A stretch of DNA of 24,106 bases from a virus. A program made the position numbers and the translations under genes. The notes beneath the pieces are model-generated. The model did not search any database and had not been told where the DNA came from. It saw only the letters and a list, made by a program, of their open reading frames with translations. The stretch covers positions 1 through 24,106 of the IMG/VR virus record IMGVR_UViG_3300025872_000299; one strand, 5' to 3'. This document shows positions 14,935 to 22,939 of this stretch, in pieces; within the stretch, counting starts at the first letter, position 1, and each line of letters begins with the position of its first letter.

Positions 14935-16325
14935 TAGTGGCTCCCCATGCGCCGGAATCGCACAATGCTAATCCCTGTCGGTGGCGCGGGCGGCGTCAAG
15001 TCACCGAACTCATAGATCCCACGATCCCACGCCCCCCCATAGCCCCGCGTCACCCCATCGAAGTCTGTATTGACCGTAATCGTGCCGCTGGGGTACGCGG
15101 CCATCGTGACCACGGCACCTGATCCAATCCCAGGCGAGCCAGCTTGCAAGTGCCAGTCGGAGGCGCGGTTGACAAAGAGCGGGTTACTGGTCAGTTGATT
15201 AGTCCCTGTCGGCACCCCCGTACAGTTGTAGAAGATATTGGAGTCTGTGACGCGGGTGCCGGTGGATTGCGTGCCGTAATAGCCGCCAATCGCGGCCAGC
15301 CCACCACAGTCGAATATATTGTTGATGACTCGTGGATTGTCAGGGAGCGGCTGAGGGTAGCCAGCCACCCCTCCGACGCCAGAGAACAAGCCCCCGCCTC
15401 CGCCGATGACGATATTATTCATCAGGGTGCAATCTTTGCAGCCGTAGAAACCTAGCAGTTCGGGGTTTGTCGTGCTGCCTTCATTAATAATGACGTTGTT
15501 GTAGGCCACGCAGTTATAGGCTTCATAGCCAGAGGACGGGTCCCACAGGTAGATATTCGCACTGCTCCCGCCGCAGAGAATCCCCTGATCGGTCCGCCCG
15601 CGATGGGCGACATTGTTATACATTTGCAGGTTGCGGACGCCGCCTTTTCCGTTCATCGCGGAATTTTGCCCGCCGGTCGTGGCGCTATAAAGGATGTTAT
15701 TGCGGAAGATGTTGTCCTTATTGTCAAACGCTTCCAAACCCATGTGGATGGTGGAGTTTTCAACAATCGTATCGTCTTGGTTTGTCTTGAGCCCGACGTT
15801 CAGCGTCGGCATGTCGTCAATTTGCACGCCAGTAGCGCGGAATCCGACATAGCCGGAAGATTGCGTGCCCGATAACTTCGGGGTGTTGCCTCCCTGGTTC
15901 CAAGCACGTAGCGCCGTGCGGGACGCGCCGCCTGTGCAGGTTGTGCTTGGGTCGTTCGTGATGCGGATGTACTGAAACCAGACATAGCTGGCGTTGATGC
16001 TGATCCCCATGTTGCAGGACGTGGACGAGACGATCGCTTGTAGATTGTTCTCGGCCTTGACGATGATCGGATTCCCGCTGGTCCCACTAACGTTGAAATT
16101 CAGCTCGCCCGTTGTATAGGTCCCGTTGCCGATAATCAGCACGTCCCCCGCCGTGGTCAGACAGGATTCGCCCGCCGCAATCGTCAGCTTGCGATTGCCC
16201 GCCGTACTCGACTGCGCCGTGGCGCATGAATTGGCATCGCTACCGGATGTCCCGACGTAGTAGGTCGCGGCCTCGACCAGCGAGCATTGCAGGACCAACA
16301 GCAGAACAAAGATTAGGCGCATCAT
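14934..16325 (-). CDS. exported parallel beta-helix (pectate-lyase-like) protein, 463 aa
   Basis: Residues 1-19 are a Sec signal peptide (MMRLIFVLLLVLQCSLVEA). Next comes the ATYYVGTSGSDANSC start typical of DUF1565/right-handed beta-helix proteins, and then many short N-rich turns (FRNNILYS, MYNNVAHR, AYNNVIIN, LMNNIVIGG, VINNIFDCGG), the ladder of a parallel beta-helix. The C-terminal part (NPLFVNRASDWHLQAGSPG, then DFDGVTRGY, then GAWDRGIYEF) is the usual end of this family. The protein ends PPAPPTGISIV, which looks like an FN3 linker. Such folds occur in polysaccharide lyases and tailspikes, so carbohydrate binding or cleavage is plausible. A signal peptide on a tailspike would be unusual. 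Two consecutive ATGs (16325, 16322) follow GGGGATTGA. Confidence 0.75.
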   Translation of the reverse strand: MMRLIFVLLLVLQCSLVEAATYYVGTSGSDANSCATAQSSTAGNRKLTIAAGESCLTTAGDVLIIGNGTYTTGELNFNVSGTSGNPIIVKAENNLQAIVSSTSCNMGISINASYVWFQYIRITNDPSTTCTGGASRTALRAWNQGGNTPKLSGTQSSGYVGFRATGVQIDDMPTLNVGLKTNQDDTIVENSTIHMGLEAFDNKDNIFRNNILYSATTGGQNSAMNGKGGVRNLQMYNNVAHRGRTDQGILCGGSSANIYLWDPSSGYEAYNCVAYNNVIINEGSTTNPELLGFYGCKDCTLMNNIVIGGGGGLFSGVGGVAGYPQPLPDNPRVINNIFDCGGLAAIGGYYGTQSTGTRVTDSNIFYNCTGVPTGTNQLTSNPLFVNRASDWHLQAGSPGIGSGAVVTMAAYPSGTITVNTDFDGVTRGYGGAWDRGIYEFGDLTPPAPPTGISIVRFRRMGSH

Positions 16326-16365
16326 TCAATCCCCAGGTAACAGAGCCACCGCTTCCATCGGCCCC

Positions 16366-16707
16366 TTACTGAGCCACAACGCTCAGGCCAGTCGGGGCCT
16401 GGGGAGGGACCGCGTTGACGCTCGCCTCCACCTTGTTCGAGTAAATGCTTTCCAGGTTGCCCGTGTCGTAGGCCGTCAGCGCGTAGCAGTACACGCCATC
16501 AGCTGTCACTGTATCGCTGCCCGCCGTAACCTTGCCGAAGGTCTGCACGCGGGCAAACGCGCCGGGATTGGCACAGGCCCCCGGCGCACGATAGAGACGA
16601 TACCCCGCCAGGTCCGCTTCGGTATTGGCGTTCCAGGCGAGATTCACCGACGCGGCATCAGCCACCGCCGCACAGAAGAGACTGACTAGCAATACCAGTA
16701 TTCTCAT
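16366..16707 (-). CDS. exported single fibronectin type III domain protein, 113 aa
   Basis: Residues 1-18 are a signal peptide ([18 protein letters not shown]). Residues 20-98 are one FN3 domain ([20 protein letters not shown] ... [18 protein letters not shown]). It ends in a linker, [13 protein letters not shown], of the sort that normally joins FN3 to a next domain. A Cys pair (residues 45 and 74) may form a disulfide. The FN3 is a close relative of the one inside the 825-residue protein. The frame is open to 16962, but the ATG at 16707 has a GGGGGACAAC site and begins at the signal peptide. Inferred role: secreted or surface adhesion module. Confidence 0.75.
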   Translation of the reverse strand: MRILVLLVSLFCAAVADAASVNLAWNANTEADLAGYRLYRAPGACANPGAFARVQTFGKVTAGSDTVTADGVYCYALTAYDTGNLESIYSNKVEASVNAVPPQAPTGLSVVAQ

Positions 16708-16721
16708 GTTGTCCCCCATCA

Positions 16722-17198
16722 TTACGCCAGTGTGAACACGCCCGAAGCTGGCGGTAGAATCGTCAGGGTATTCGGGCTGGTGATGCTGAAGGCCGAACTG
16801 GACAAGGTACAGAAGGCAATCAGCTTGCCCGTGCCCGCGCCGGTGCTGTTCCGCAAGACCGCGAACCGGATGCCGGTTAGGGTCGCGCCGCTCGCCGTGA
16901 ACACGATGCCAGCCGTGGTGTAGGTGAACTTGTACTGCAACGCGCTCGCGCCCACCGTCCATTTGCCGACTGAAGGGCTCAACGTGCGTCCGTTGGCGGG
17001 ATAGCCGCCGGTCGCCGCGATCTCTTGGGCAGAGAGCGAGTTCCAGGTTGAACGGGTGGAGAGCGAATGAATGTTCAACGCCGTCGCGCTAGACTTGAGC
17101 AAGCACATATAGATTTTGCTGCCGGTGCCAAGCGTGATCGTGCCGTTGCCGATGTACTTTTTCGCCTTCGCGTAAATTTTCCATGTTCCTGCGGCCAT
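16722..17198 (-). CDS. virion structural protein, 158 aa
   Basis: A beta-rich protein with no signal peptide. Phrases such as [37 protein letters not shown] and [20 protein letters not shown] are typical of a family of small phage structural proteins found beside tail-fibre or head-decoration genes, where they are only annotated as structural. The ATG at 17198 has an ideal AAGGAGG site. It lies between the methyltransferase-DUF115 gene and the FN3 gene. The exact virion position is unknown. Confidence 0.6.
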   Translation of the reverse strand: MAAGTWKIYAKAKKYIGNGTITLGTGSKIYMCLLKSSATALNIHSLSTRSTWNSLSAQEIAATGGYPANGRTLSPSVGKWTVGASALQYKFTYTTAGIVFTASGATLTGIRFAVLRNSTGAGTGKLIAFCTLSSSAFSITSPNTLTILPPASGVFTLA

Positions 17199-17225
17199 AA
17201 CTGCCTCCTTGCCGAATCCGGCTGG

Positions 17226-18680
17226 TTAAGTAAGTGACTCCGTGGGGGTAATTGCCAGATCGGACATGGACGCCCCCGCATCCAAGATGTGTTTCAGTAG
17301 TCCGTCGCCGTAAATCTCCAGTTCGATTTCATCGCCCAGTAACTTGATGACTTCGATGAACTGTTGCGCTTGCGCCGCCATCCAGGTATGGCATTGGAAG
17401 GTCCGCCCGCCTGTCACCATCACCGGAATGATTACGTCTGAATTGTTTTCCGGCTGGGAGTAGGCGTGATGCGTCTTATCCTCAGCCAAGCAGGAATCGC
17501 AGCCATAGAGATGGAATTTCCTGAATCCCAGCATCCGCAACAACGGCAGCGAGGTATTCAGGACCGTGGTGCAGCTCGGCACCGGGTAGGACAGGGGATA
17601 GTGCGCGGTAATCAGATCCTCGATCTTCTCTGCCATGGTGTGCCAGAGATAGGTGCGGTCTTTCGGCAACCCGTCAAACACGCTCGGATGACATTGCGAG
17701 GCGATGAGGTATTTGCACCCGTCCACCACCGGCTTCGTGAATCGCTGATTGAACTCGCGGGCATCGACCATGATATGTGCCGAGGGGGTCAATCCATGCT
17801 CCAGCGCCCAGTTATAGGTGCCGTTGAGGGTAATGAGCTTGACGCCTTCGGCCCGTTTCTGCCTGATTTCCTCGACGTACTGATTCAGCGAGGGACCTCC
17901 ACCCAGCAACATCACTTCGACATCATTGCTCACATGCGGGACCACCTGCTCCCACCCCGCCGCGCAATTCACGGCGGCATTCGCCCGAATCTGCTCATCA
18001 GTGACGTTCAGTTGCCCCTGCTTGGTGACGTTTTTGACATCCTTCCAGCTCGACACGTAGAACAGGACCGAGGACGCCTGCTCCTGGGACCAATGGATGA
18101 GACACCCGCGCTTGGCGAACTGCATCAGCCACCACTCATAGGGATGCACACTCAAGTGCAAGGGCGCGTCGATCAACTCGCCGCAGACATCCTCGACCGT
18201 GGAAATCTGAAAGAAGGTGTGCCTGGTCGCCGCCAGGATATGGTCAAGGACCTGATCGACCTTCTCCGGTGGAATGTGCTCAAGGACATCGGTGCAAAAC
18301 CCGTATTCCGCTGTCACCGGCGAGGCGGTTTCCAGATCGTGCTTGCGGAACCGGATCGAGATGGAGTCGTCCTGGCATGCCTGCTGGACCGCCTCATCGA
18401 GGCAGTTGCGCGTAAAGTCGAGCATCGTCACATCGAGCTTGCCGTTCTTCGCCAGGGCCAAAGCCCCGCGCCCTGTGCCGCAGCCGAAGTCGATGACGGT
18501 TGAACCGGGACGAGGCGTTGCCTGGTCCAGAAAGATGCCCGCCACCTGCTCGCCAGGAGCGACTGTCCGGTATTGCGGGAACTCGCCCCACAAGCGCCCA
18601 TACTTCTCCGCTTCGGGATTGCCGGTGCCCATCGTGACGGTCGGTGCGCCTCCCGTCATGCCTGCCTGCGCGGTCATCAT
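17226..18680 (-). CDS. SAM methyltransferase fused to MptE-like (DUF115) domain, 484 aa
   Basis: The N-terminal half (residues about 25-215) is a class I SAM-dependent methyltransferase: motif I VIDFGCGTGRGALAL at 62-76, an acidic residue after strand 2 (MLDFT, 86-90), and the post-III motif TDVLEHIPPE at 130-139. The C-terminal half (about 253-460) has VMLLGGGPSL at 256-265, ITLNGTYNWALEHGLTPSAH at 283-302, MVDAREF, and FHLYGCDSC at 389-397. This is the pattern of the DUF115 family, which includes MptE-like pyrophosphokinases and the Maf flagellin glycosyltransferases. Methyl acceptor and donor substrates are unknown. A role in modifying virion or host surface glycans is inference. The start is one of two adjacent ATGs after GAGGAGG. 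Confidence 0.8.
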   Translation of the reverse strand: MMTAQAGMTGGAPTVTMGTGNPEAEKYGRLWGEFPQYRTVAPGEQVAGIFLDQATPRPGSTVIDFGCGTGRGALALAKNGKLDVTMLDFTRNCLDEAVQQACQDDSISIRFRKHDLETASPVTAEYGFCTDVLEHIPPEKVDQVLDHILAATRHTFFQISTVEDVCGELIDAPLHLSVHPYEWWLMQFAKRGCLIHWSQEQASSVLFYVSSWKDVKNVTKQGQLNVTDEQIRANAAVNCAAGWEQVVPHVSNDVEVMLLGGGPSLNQYVEEIRQKRAEGVKLITLNGTYNWALEHGLTPSAHIMVDAREFNQRFTKPVVDGCKYLIASQCHPSVFDGLPKDRTYLWHTMAEKIEDLITAHYPLSYPVPSCTTVLNTSLPLLRMLGFRKFHLYGCDSCLAEDKTHHAYSQPENNSDVIIPVMVTGGRTFQCHTWMAAQAQQFIEVIKLLGDEIELEIYGDGLLKHILDAGASMSDLAITPTESLT

Positions 18681-18697
18681 GCGTCATGCCTCCTCGG

Positions 18698-19078
18698 TTA
18701 ATAGGAACGCTCGCGCCCCCGTCGCGCTACAATCTGCGCGGTAATGCTGGTGGTCCCATCGCCTGCTGTGACGCTGGGACGTATCCACATGGGCGTCTCG
18801 ACTGCCTGGTAGAGGCCCGCCGCCGTGACGCTGATCGTATTGCCGTTCACATCGGTCAATACATGGAACGTCGAAGGGTTGGTCAATTCGTTGCTGCCTT
18901 CCAGTCGAATCGTGCCACCCGCTCCGAACGTCCCTGAGAATTGCACGCATTTATCGAAGAACTCGGTGAATTGCACGGCATCGCCGGTCTGTCCGTTCGT
19001 TAACGTCCAGCTAATATGGCGGCATTCGCCATACTGAGCATGGGAAGGAACGGGGGATTCTGTGGCTACGGTCGCCAT
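18698..19078 (-). CDS. small beta-rich virion protein, 126 aa
   Basis: Strand-rich sequence with the pattern VQFSGTFGAGGTIRLEGSNE, then HVLTDVNGNTISVTAAGLYQ, then MWIRPSVTAGDGTTSITAQI. This is a recurring phage pattern in which a value is compared with a reference distribution, as in small head or tail decoration proteins with an Ig-like fold. No named family is assigned. The ATG at 19078 follows GGAGGGTAGGGC and lies 3 nt after the stop of the coiled-coil gene. Confidence 0.6.
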   Translation of the reverse strand: MATVATESPVPSHAQYGECRHISWTLTNGQTGDAVQFTEFFDKCVQFSGTFGAGGTIRLEGSNELTNPSTFHVLTDVNGNTISVTAAGLYQAVETPMWIRPSVTAGDGTTSITAQIVARRGRERSY

Positions 19079-19081
19079 GCC

Positions 19082-19531
19082 CTACCCTCCAATCGCCGCG
19101 CCCGCCTGTTGCACGATTTGCCGCAATTTCGCCACGAGATCCTGATGCTGGGCGGTCATTTGCTGCACCGGACCCCGCAACCGATCCGCCTGTTCGCGCA
19201 ACGTCTGCACTTGTTCCGCCAACGCCTCGGTTTGCTTCTGCGCCATCGCTTGCGCCGTCCGCCGACCCGCTTCCGCCAGCCGCTTTTCTTCATGCAGGTT
19301 GTCGATGGTCACTTTCATCGCGGCCTGTTCGGCCTCATGGCTGGCCCGCAACGCCTGAATCTTCTTGTCAGCCTCACTCTTCTCCACTCCGTATCGCGCC
19401 CGCTCCGTCTCAATGGCCTTGCGGTAGTCCGCCAGCTCGCCTTGAGCCGCCGCCCGCTGCGCTTTCAAGTCGTTCAGCTCGCGCTGAAGCTGTTCTTTCG
19501 CCACCAATAACAAGTCTGTTTCAGTTTGCAT
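19082..19531 (-). CDS. coiled-coil protein, 149 aa
   Basis: Nearly the whole protein, residues 5-135, is a long charged helix with heptad-like spacing (LLLVAKEQLQRELNDLKAQ, EAEQAAMKVTIDNLHEEKRL, TEALAEQVQTLREQADRL). It ends in a short Gly/Ala tail. There is no membrane segment or enzyme motif. Location among head and structural genes suggests a fibrous virion part, a chaperone or an assembly factor; a fibre trimerisation protein is one option. The ATG has GAGGA upstream. Composition alone cannot fix the function. Confidence 0.6.
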   Translation of the reverse strand: MQTETDLLLVAKEQLQRELNDLKAQRAAAQGELADYRKAIETERARYGVEKSEADKKIQALRASHEAEQAAMKVTIDNLHEEKRLAEAGRRTAQAMAQKQTEALAEQVQTLREQADRLRGPVQQMTAQHQDLVAKLRQIVQQAGAAIGG

Positions 19532-19552
19532 CGCATCCTCGCGGCTGGTTAT

Positions 19553-19580
19553 GGAGGCGCGGCCCGTAGACCGCGCCCCC
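19553..19580 (-). other. GC-rich hairpin in the 60-bp gap between two structural genes
   Basis: GGCGCGG (19556-19562) pairs with CCGCGCC (19571-19577) around an 8-nt loop. Two further G-C pairs form after one A-C mismatch. In the transcript it lies between the stop of the 263-residue protein and the start of the coiled-coil gene. There is no U tract, so it is not a classical terminator. It may protect the upstream mRNA or trim expression of downstream genes after the abundant head proteins. Confidence 0.5.
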
Positions 19581-19591
19581 CATCCGTCCTG

Positions 19592-20383
19592 TTAGAACGG
19601 CAGTTTCCGGTAGCTGAGGTAGACGTACCCCGCCGCCGTATCCGATCCCGCCGACCCCGTGTAGCTGATCGAGGTGGCCGTGCCGTCCGTCCGATAGACT
19701 TCCGGCGTGAATCCACCGACCGTTGCCACCGCATCGGCTCCCGCAATGCTGGTACACAGCAAGGCTCCGATGTAATTGGTGCTCACATAGTCGATGGTGG
19801 TCCCGCCAGTAATCTGCGGGAGCAGTTCGCGCCATCCCGTCGTCCCGACATCCCCGGCCACAATGAACCCGTCCGCATCGCCCCCTGCTTCAGACGCGAG
19901 GATGCCGACATTCAGGGTTTCCGTTGAATCTGCCGTCGTCACCCGCAACTTAATATCGTGTGCGGTAATCAGGCAGTTCGACGCGAGGTTGAGGCCGGTA
20001 TCCGTCTCGCTGTTGTCGCTCGCTCCATACGGGACCACAAGCAACTGATGGGCGATTACTGGATTCACCGGAATCATGTGCTGGCTCGGACTCACACTAT
20101 TGAGCGCGAAGGTCCGCCCATCGGCGGTATGGCCGCAGATGTCCAGCGCCGTCACCGTCGAGGCAGTCCAGAATCGAACCGCCCCGTTGGTGAAGGTCAG
20201 CACCGCAATCCCACCCGTTTCCGTCAAGGTCGTCCCGTTGGTATCGGTATAGACCGTGGGAGAATCGGGGGTATCTTCCGTCAACGCCACCAATTTCCCG
20301 GAATCGTCGTCAATCGTCGGCATGGTGTTGATGTTTTTCGAGGCATCCATGAGCTGGAAGTGCCACTCTTGCAAAGGCAACAT
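19592..20383 (-). CDS. virion structural protein, 263 aa
   Basis: A beta-rich protein in which Thr, Ser, Gly and Asp dominate. Phrases include VNPVIAHQLLVVPYGASDNS, LRVTTADSTETLNVGILASE, GGDADGFIVAGDVG and the end GYVYLSYRKLPF, the style of phage head-fibre or decoration proteins. It is the second gene after the capsid gene. The start at 20383 has GGAGGAGA upstream, a strong site. No named family is recognised, so the structural role is inferred from place and composition. Confidence 0.6.
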   Translation of the reverse strand: MLPLQEWHFQLMDASKNINTMPTIDDDSGKLVALTEDTPDSPTVYTDTNGTTLTETGGIAVLTFTNGAVRFWTASTVTALDICGHTADGRTFALNSVSPSQHMIPVNPVIAHQLLVVPYGASDNSETDTGLNLASNCLITAHDIKLRVTTADSTETLNVGILASEAGGDADGFIVAGDVGTTGWRELLPQITGGTTIDYVSTNYIGALLCTSIAGADAVATVGGFTPEVYRTDGTATSISYTGSAGSDTAAGYVYLSYRKLPF

Positions 20384-20407
20384 AATGTCTCCTCCTTCTT
20401 GGCGGGC

Positions 20408-20704
20408 TTATCGCCGCGCCTCGCCCCAGGCGATCCACATGACCACCGAAGAGCCCGTTTTAGATCCTGCTTCGCTGACGGTTTCAATGGTCGCCGTGTT
20501 GCCGGATGTGGCGGTACAGACCACCGTTTCTCCAACACCCGTTGCGCCCTGGACCGTTCCGACGATGCCATGCAGGACGGTGAATTGCGGGACCGTCACG
20601 GTCCCACCGCCTGAACTCATGGTTGTCATCCCGTAGGCCAGGTTGCCGTACACGCCGACGATCTGAAGCAGCTCGGCTGATTGACTGGTTTTGTTAAAGG
20701 CCAT
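20408..20704 (-). CDS. small structural protein next to the capsid gene, 98 aa
   Basis: A short, mainly beta protein with Gly/Thr/Val alternation (GGGTVTVPQFTVLHGIVGTV, GVGETVVCTATSGNTATIET) and the end VMWIAWGEARR. It lies 13 nt downstream of the major capsid gene, the usual place for a decoration or head-stabilising protein. A strong site, AGAGGGGGTGAACT, precedes the ATG. The DNA-level family is not recognised, so decoration protein is a positional inference. Confidence 0.55.
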   Translation of the reverse strand: MAFNKTSQSAELLQIVGVYGNLAYGMTTMSSGGGTVTVPQFTVLHGIVGTVQGATGVGETVVCTATSGNTATIETVSEAGSKTGSSVVMWIAWGEARR

Positions 20705-20717
20705 AGTTCACCCCCTC

Positions 20718-21791
20718 TTAGTCGGCCACCGCCGCCGTGAAGTGGTGGACAACGCCCGCATCCTCGTTGCTGATGTTGCCATCCACGGCGTTCCGGTCGA
20801 ACACCACTTTCTTAATGCTGTTGATTTCATGGTGCTCCAAGCCGAGATCCTTCTTGTAGTTCGTCCACTCTTCCGTGGTCTTGCCGTACTGCGCCCAGGC
20901 CATGATGCCCGCCTGTGCTCCCAAGAGGAGGTTGTGCGCGTACTGAATGGTCGAGCTGCCAGTCTGAATCCCTTCCCACTCGTAGATCAGGACGCCCTGG
21001 TAGCCGCCCTTGAACTGCGCTCCGGTAAAGAGCGGGTTCCCAGGATTCGACACCGGGGGAATGAGCAGCATGGGGTTCTTCCAGGCTGCATCGTCATTCA
21101 CCAAGTCACGAATGGCGAGGGTATGGGCCACGTACACAAACCATTCCTGTACGCCTTCCTTGTCCCCGATCATGACCTTGTAGGGCCGGATCTTGGCCGT
21201 GGCGCTCCCGCTGATGAGCTTGGCTTTCCGCACGCACATATCGATATGCGTGAGCTTCAGCTTGTCATCGGTCCCGTCGAGGTTGGTCAAGGCCGTGGCA
21301 TGGGTCGCGTTCCAGTTGGAATCGACCGCTCCATACAGGTACCGGCCCCGCACGCGCCCGGTGGAGGTGTCAGACAAGGCCGTGGTGATTCGGTCCTCGG
21401 TCCGCAACCGGCGCTTGTCGGTCAGGCCGCTCTGCATGGCCATGACCACGCTGAACGCCGCCCGCTGCTGGGTCATGGGCAGGTTTTCCGCCTTGACCGC
21501 CACCTTGTCGTCATCGACGGTCTGCCGGTAGTTGTAGAAGTCCATCGTACCTTCGTTGCCGGAGGTCTTGGTCCGTCCCGTCACGACACCGCCCATCACC
21601 TGCGAGCGGATCTGGGTATTGATCGCATCGCCGCTGGCCTTCGTCAGGTCTTCGCGGATCTGAATGACGGCGCTATCGCCCTCGCCCATCCAGCGGGACC
21701 AGAAGGCTTGCCGCAAATACTCTTCATTGATGGTGCTATCCCACACTTCAGGGGTGATCGCGCCCCCTGACAGAATTTCAACAAACGACAT
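20718..21791 (-). CDS. major capsid protein, DUF4043 / N4-gp56-like, 357 aa
   Basis: The pattern is that of the HK97-fold capsid proteins of the DUF4043/N4 gp56 type: an N-terminal AITPEVWDSTINEEYLRQAF, then AVIQIREDLTKASGDAINTQ, then SGNEGTMDFYNYRQTVDDDK, a central KIRPYKVMIGDKEGVQEWFV, then RDLVNDDAAWKNPM and GNPLFTGAQFKGGYQGVLIY, and the late LLLGAQAGIMAWAQYGKTTE. Length is in the normal range for the group. It follows the scaffold gene at 35 nt and precedes small structural genes, the standard head-module order. The ATG has GGAGAGGAG upstream. Confidence 0.88.
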   Translation of the reverse strand: MSFVEILSGGAITPEVWDSTINEEYLRQAFWSRWMGEGDSAVIQIREDLTKASGDAINTQIRSQVMGGVVTGRTKTSGNEGTMDFYNYRQTVDDDKVAVKAENLPMTQQRAAFSVVMAMQSGLTDKRRLRTEDRITTALSDTSTGRVRGRYLYGAVDSNWNATHATALTNLDGTDDKLKLTHIDMCVRKAKLISGSATAKIRPYKVMIGDKEGVQEWFVYVAHTLAIRDLVNDDAAWKNPMLLIPPVSNPGNPLFTGAQFKGGYQGVLIYEWEGIQTGSSTIQYAHNLLLGAQAGIMAWAQYGKTTEEWTNYKKDLGLEHHEINSIKKVVFDRNAVDGNISNEDAGVVHHFTAAVAD

Positions 21792-21826
21792 GGTGCTCTC
21801 CTCTCCTTCGTCCGTGCCCGATCAGG

Positions 21827-22690
21827 CTAGACGCGATTGTGAGGGAACAGTTTCCCCGCACTGAACGTCCGAACCGGCTCCGTTCCGGCTAACCGGGGAT
21901 CGGCCCCCGCTGATCGCGCCTGATTCAGGCTCGGCACTGTGGCCGGTGGTTTCGCGCCACCGTCCTGATTGATGAGTTCGGTTTTGAATTGCTCAAACAG
22001 CTTGGGGCGCAGGATTTCTTCCGCCTTCTTGAGTACGTCCGCCTCGGTCCGCCCGAACTTCGTCAGCACCGCCTCTTCGTTGACGGCGGCAATCGCTTCA
22101 TGCACCGGCTTCTCCGCTGCAATCACGCGCTGCACCATCCAGGGCTTCTCTTGCGCGAGCTTCGTGTAGGGTCCGCTTTCGTGGTAAATCTGATTCAGCA
22201 CGTAATCCTCGCCGAACTCCTTGATGGCCGCGTCCTTTGAGGATTCCTTGCGCTGTTCAAACTTGTTCCACTCGTCCCGCAAGACCGCTTCCCGCTGCTG
22301 CTGTTCCTCTGAGGGCGGTTGATATGTCCCATCCTGCTTCGCTTCGATGACCTTCAGTTTCTCGGCCATCTCCGCTATCTGCTTCTGCAAGTCGGCCTTC
22401 TCCTTGCCCAAGCGGAGATTCGCTTTGGCCTGGTTGGAAAGCTCCTGCTTCAGCTCCTCGGCTGTCTTCTCTTTCTTGTCGGTCTTCTCGGATTCGGGAG
22501 CCTTCGCCTCTGGCGCGGGCTGGTCCGTCTCCTTGGCCGGTTCCGACTGGCCTGCTTGAGTCTGTACGGGCTGATCGGCCTTCACTGCCTGCTTCGCGGC
22601 GTCCCTGCGGCGTGCGAGAAAATCGCTGAACGCCGGGGCCGTCACAGAACTGGGGGTGTTGGTCGGGGCCTCGCTCGCTGCGGTCGTCAT
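21827..22690 (-). CDS. scaffolding protein, 287 aa
   Basis: Highly charged and helical: a Pro/Glu/Lys/Ala-rich N-terminal part (residues 40-80), a coiled-coil-like core (about 78-125, ELSNQAKANLRLGKEKADLQ then KQIAEMAEKLKVIEAK), and a second helical part (about 130-240). The end, including FSAGKLFPHNRV, is a short positively charged segment. These are normal features of phage scaffolding proteins, which guide capsid assembly and then leave. Position directly upstream of the major capsid gene supports it. No protease motif (Ser/His/Asp triad) was seen, so a fused maturation protease is unlikely. Confidence 0.8.
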   Translation of the reverse strand: MTTAASEAPTNTPSSVTAPAFSDFLARRRDAAKQAVKADQPVQTQAGQSEPAKETDQPAPEAKAPESEKTDKKEKTAEELKQELSNQAKANLRLGKEKADLQKQIAEMAEKLKVIEAKQDGTYQPPSEEQQQREAVLRDEWNKFEQRKESSKDAAIKEFGEDYVLNQIYHESGPYTKLAQEKPWMVQRVIAAEKPVHEAIAAVNEEAVLTKFGRTEADVLKKAEEILRPKLFEQFKTELINQDGGAKPPATVPSLNQARSAGADPRLAGTEPVRTFSAGKLFPHNRV

Positions 22691-22702
22691 CAGTCCTCCT
22701 CT

Positions 22703-22717
22703 GCCGTCGGTGACGGC
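22703..22717 (-). other. perfect 6-bp hairpin before the scaffold ribosome binding site
   Basis: GCCGTC (22703-22708) and GACGGC (22712-22717) pair around a 3-nt loop. In the transcript it begins at the last base of the TAG stop of the 70-residue gene and is followed closely by AGAGGAGGACTG and the ATG of the scaffold gene. It has no U tract. It could set the translation level of the scaffold gene or act as an mRNA processing or stability element. Confidence 0.45.
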
Positions 22718-22929
22718 TATTTCTTCGCCTTCTCTTCGGCCACCAGCTCAAAGAGCGTGGGGGCAATCTCAACCAACGCCAGCGCGTCGGATTCCGGCAT
22801 CGGTTGCACCGCGCCGTTGCCCGCAAACTGCACTTCGCCGGCCTTGTCGCTCAACGAGAGAAACGGCACCGGCAACAGGACGATCTTCCCCTTCTTGCTG
22901 CCCAGGTACCGCACTTTCACATCGGCCAT
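22717..22929 (-). CDS. small protein of unknown function, 70 aa
   Basis: The sequence has a beta-type start (ADVKVRYLGSKKGKIVLLPV), a Gly-rich turn and a helical, acidic end (SDALALVEIAPTLFELVAEE). It has no signal peptide or membrane segment. It lies between the portal-side gene and the scaffold gene, where small head-associated proteins are usual. The ATG at 22929 follows GAGGAGCGACAC. No homolog is recognised. Confidence 0.55.
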   Translation of the reverse strand: MADVKVRYLGSKKGKIVLLPVPFLSLSDKAGEVQFAGNGAVQPMPESDALALVEIAPTLFELVAEEKAKK

Positions 22930-22939
22930 GTGTCGCTCC

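Noticed and set aside
17466-18503. 345-codon open frame on the plus strand
   Set aside because: It is antisense to the methyltransferase-DUF115 gene, which has clear motifs along its length.
19553-19580. Rho-independent terminator
   Set aside because: The stem is strong but no run of T follows on the transcribed strand, and the coiled-coil gene begins shortly after with its own ribosome binding site.
20691-21770. 359-codon open frame on the plus strand
   Set aside because: It mirrors the major capsid gene on the other strand. Composition is typical of an antisense shadow, and the capsid gene is well supported.
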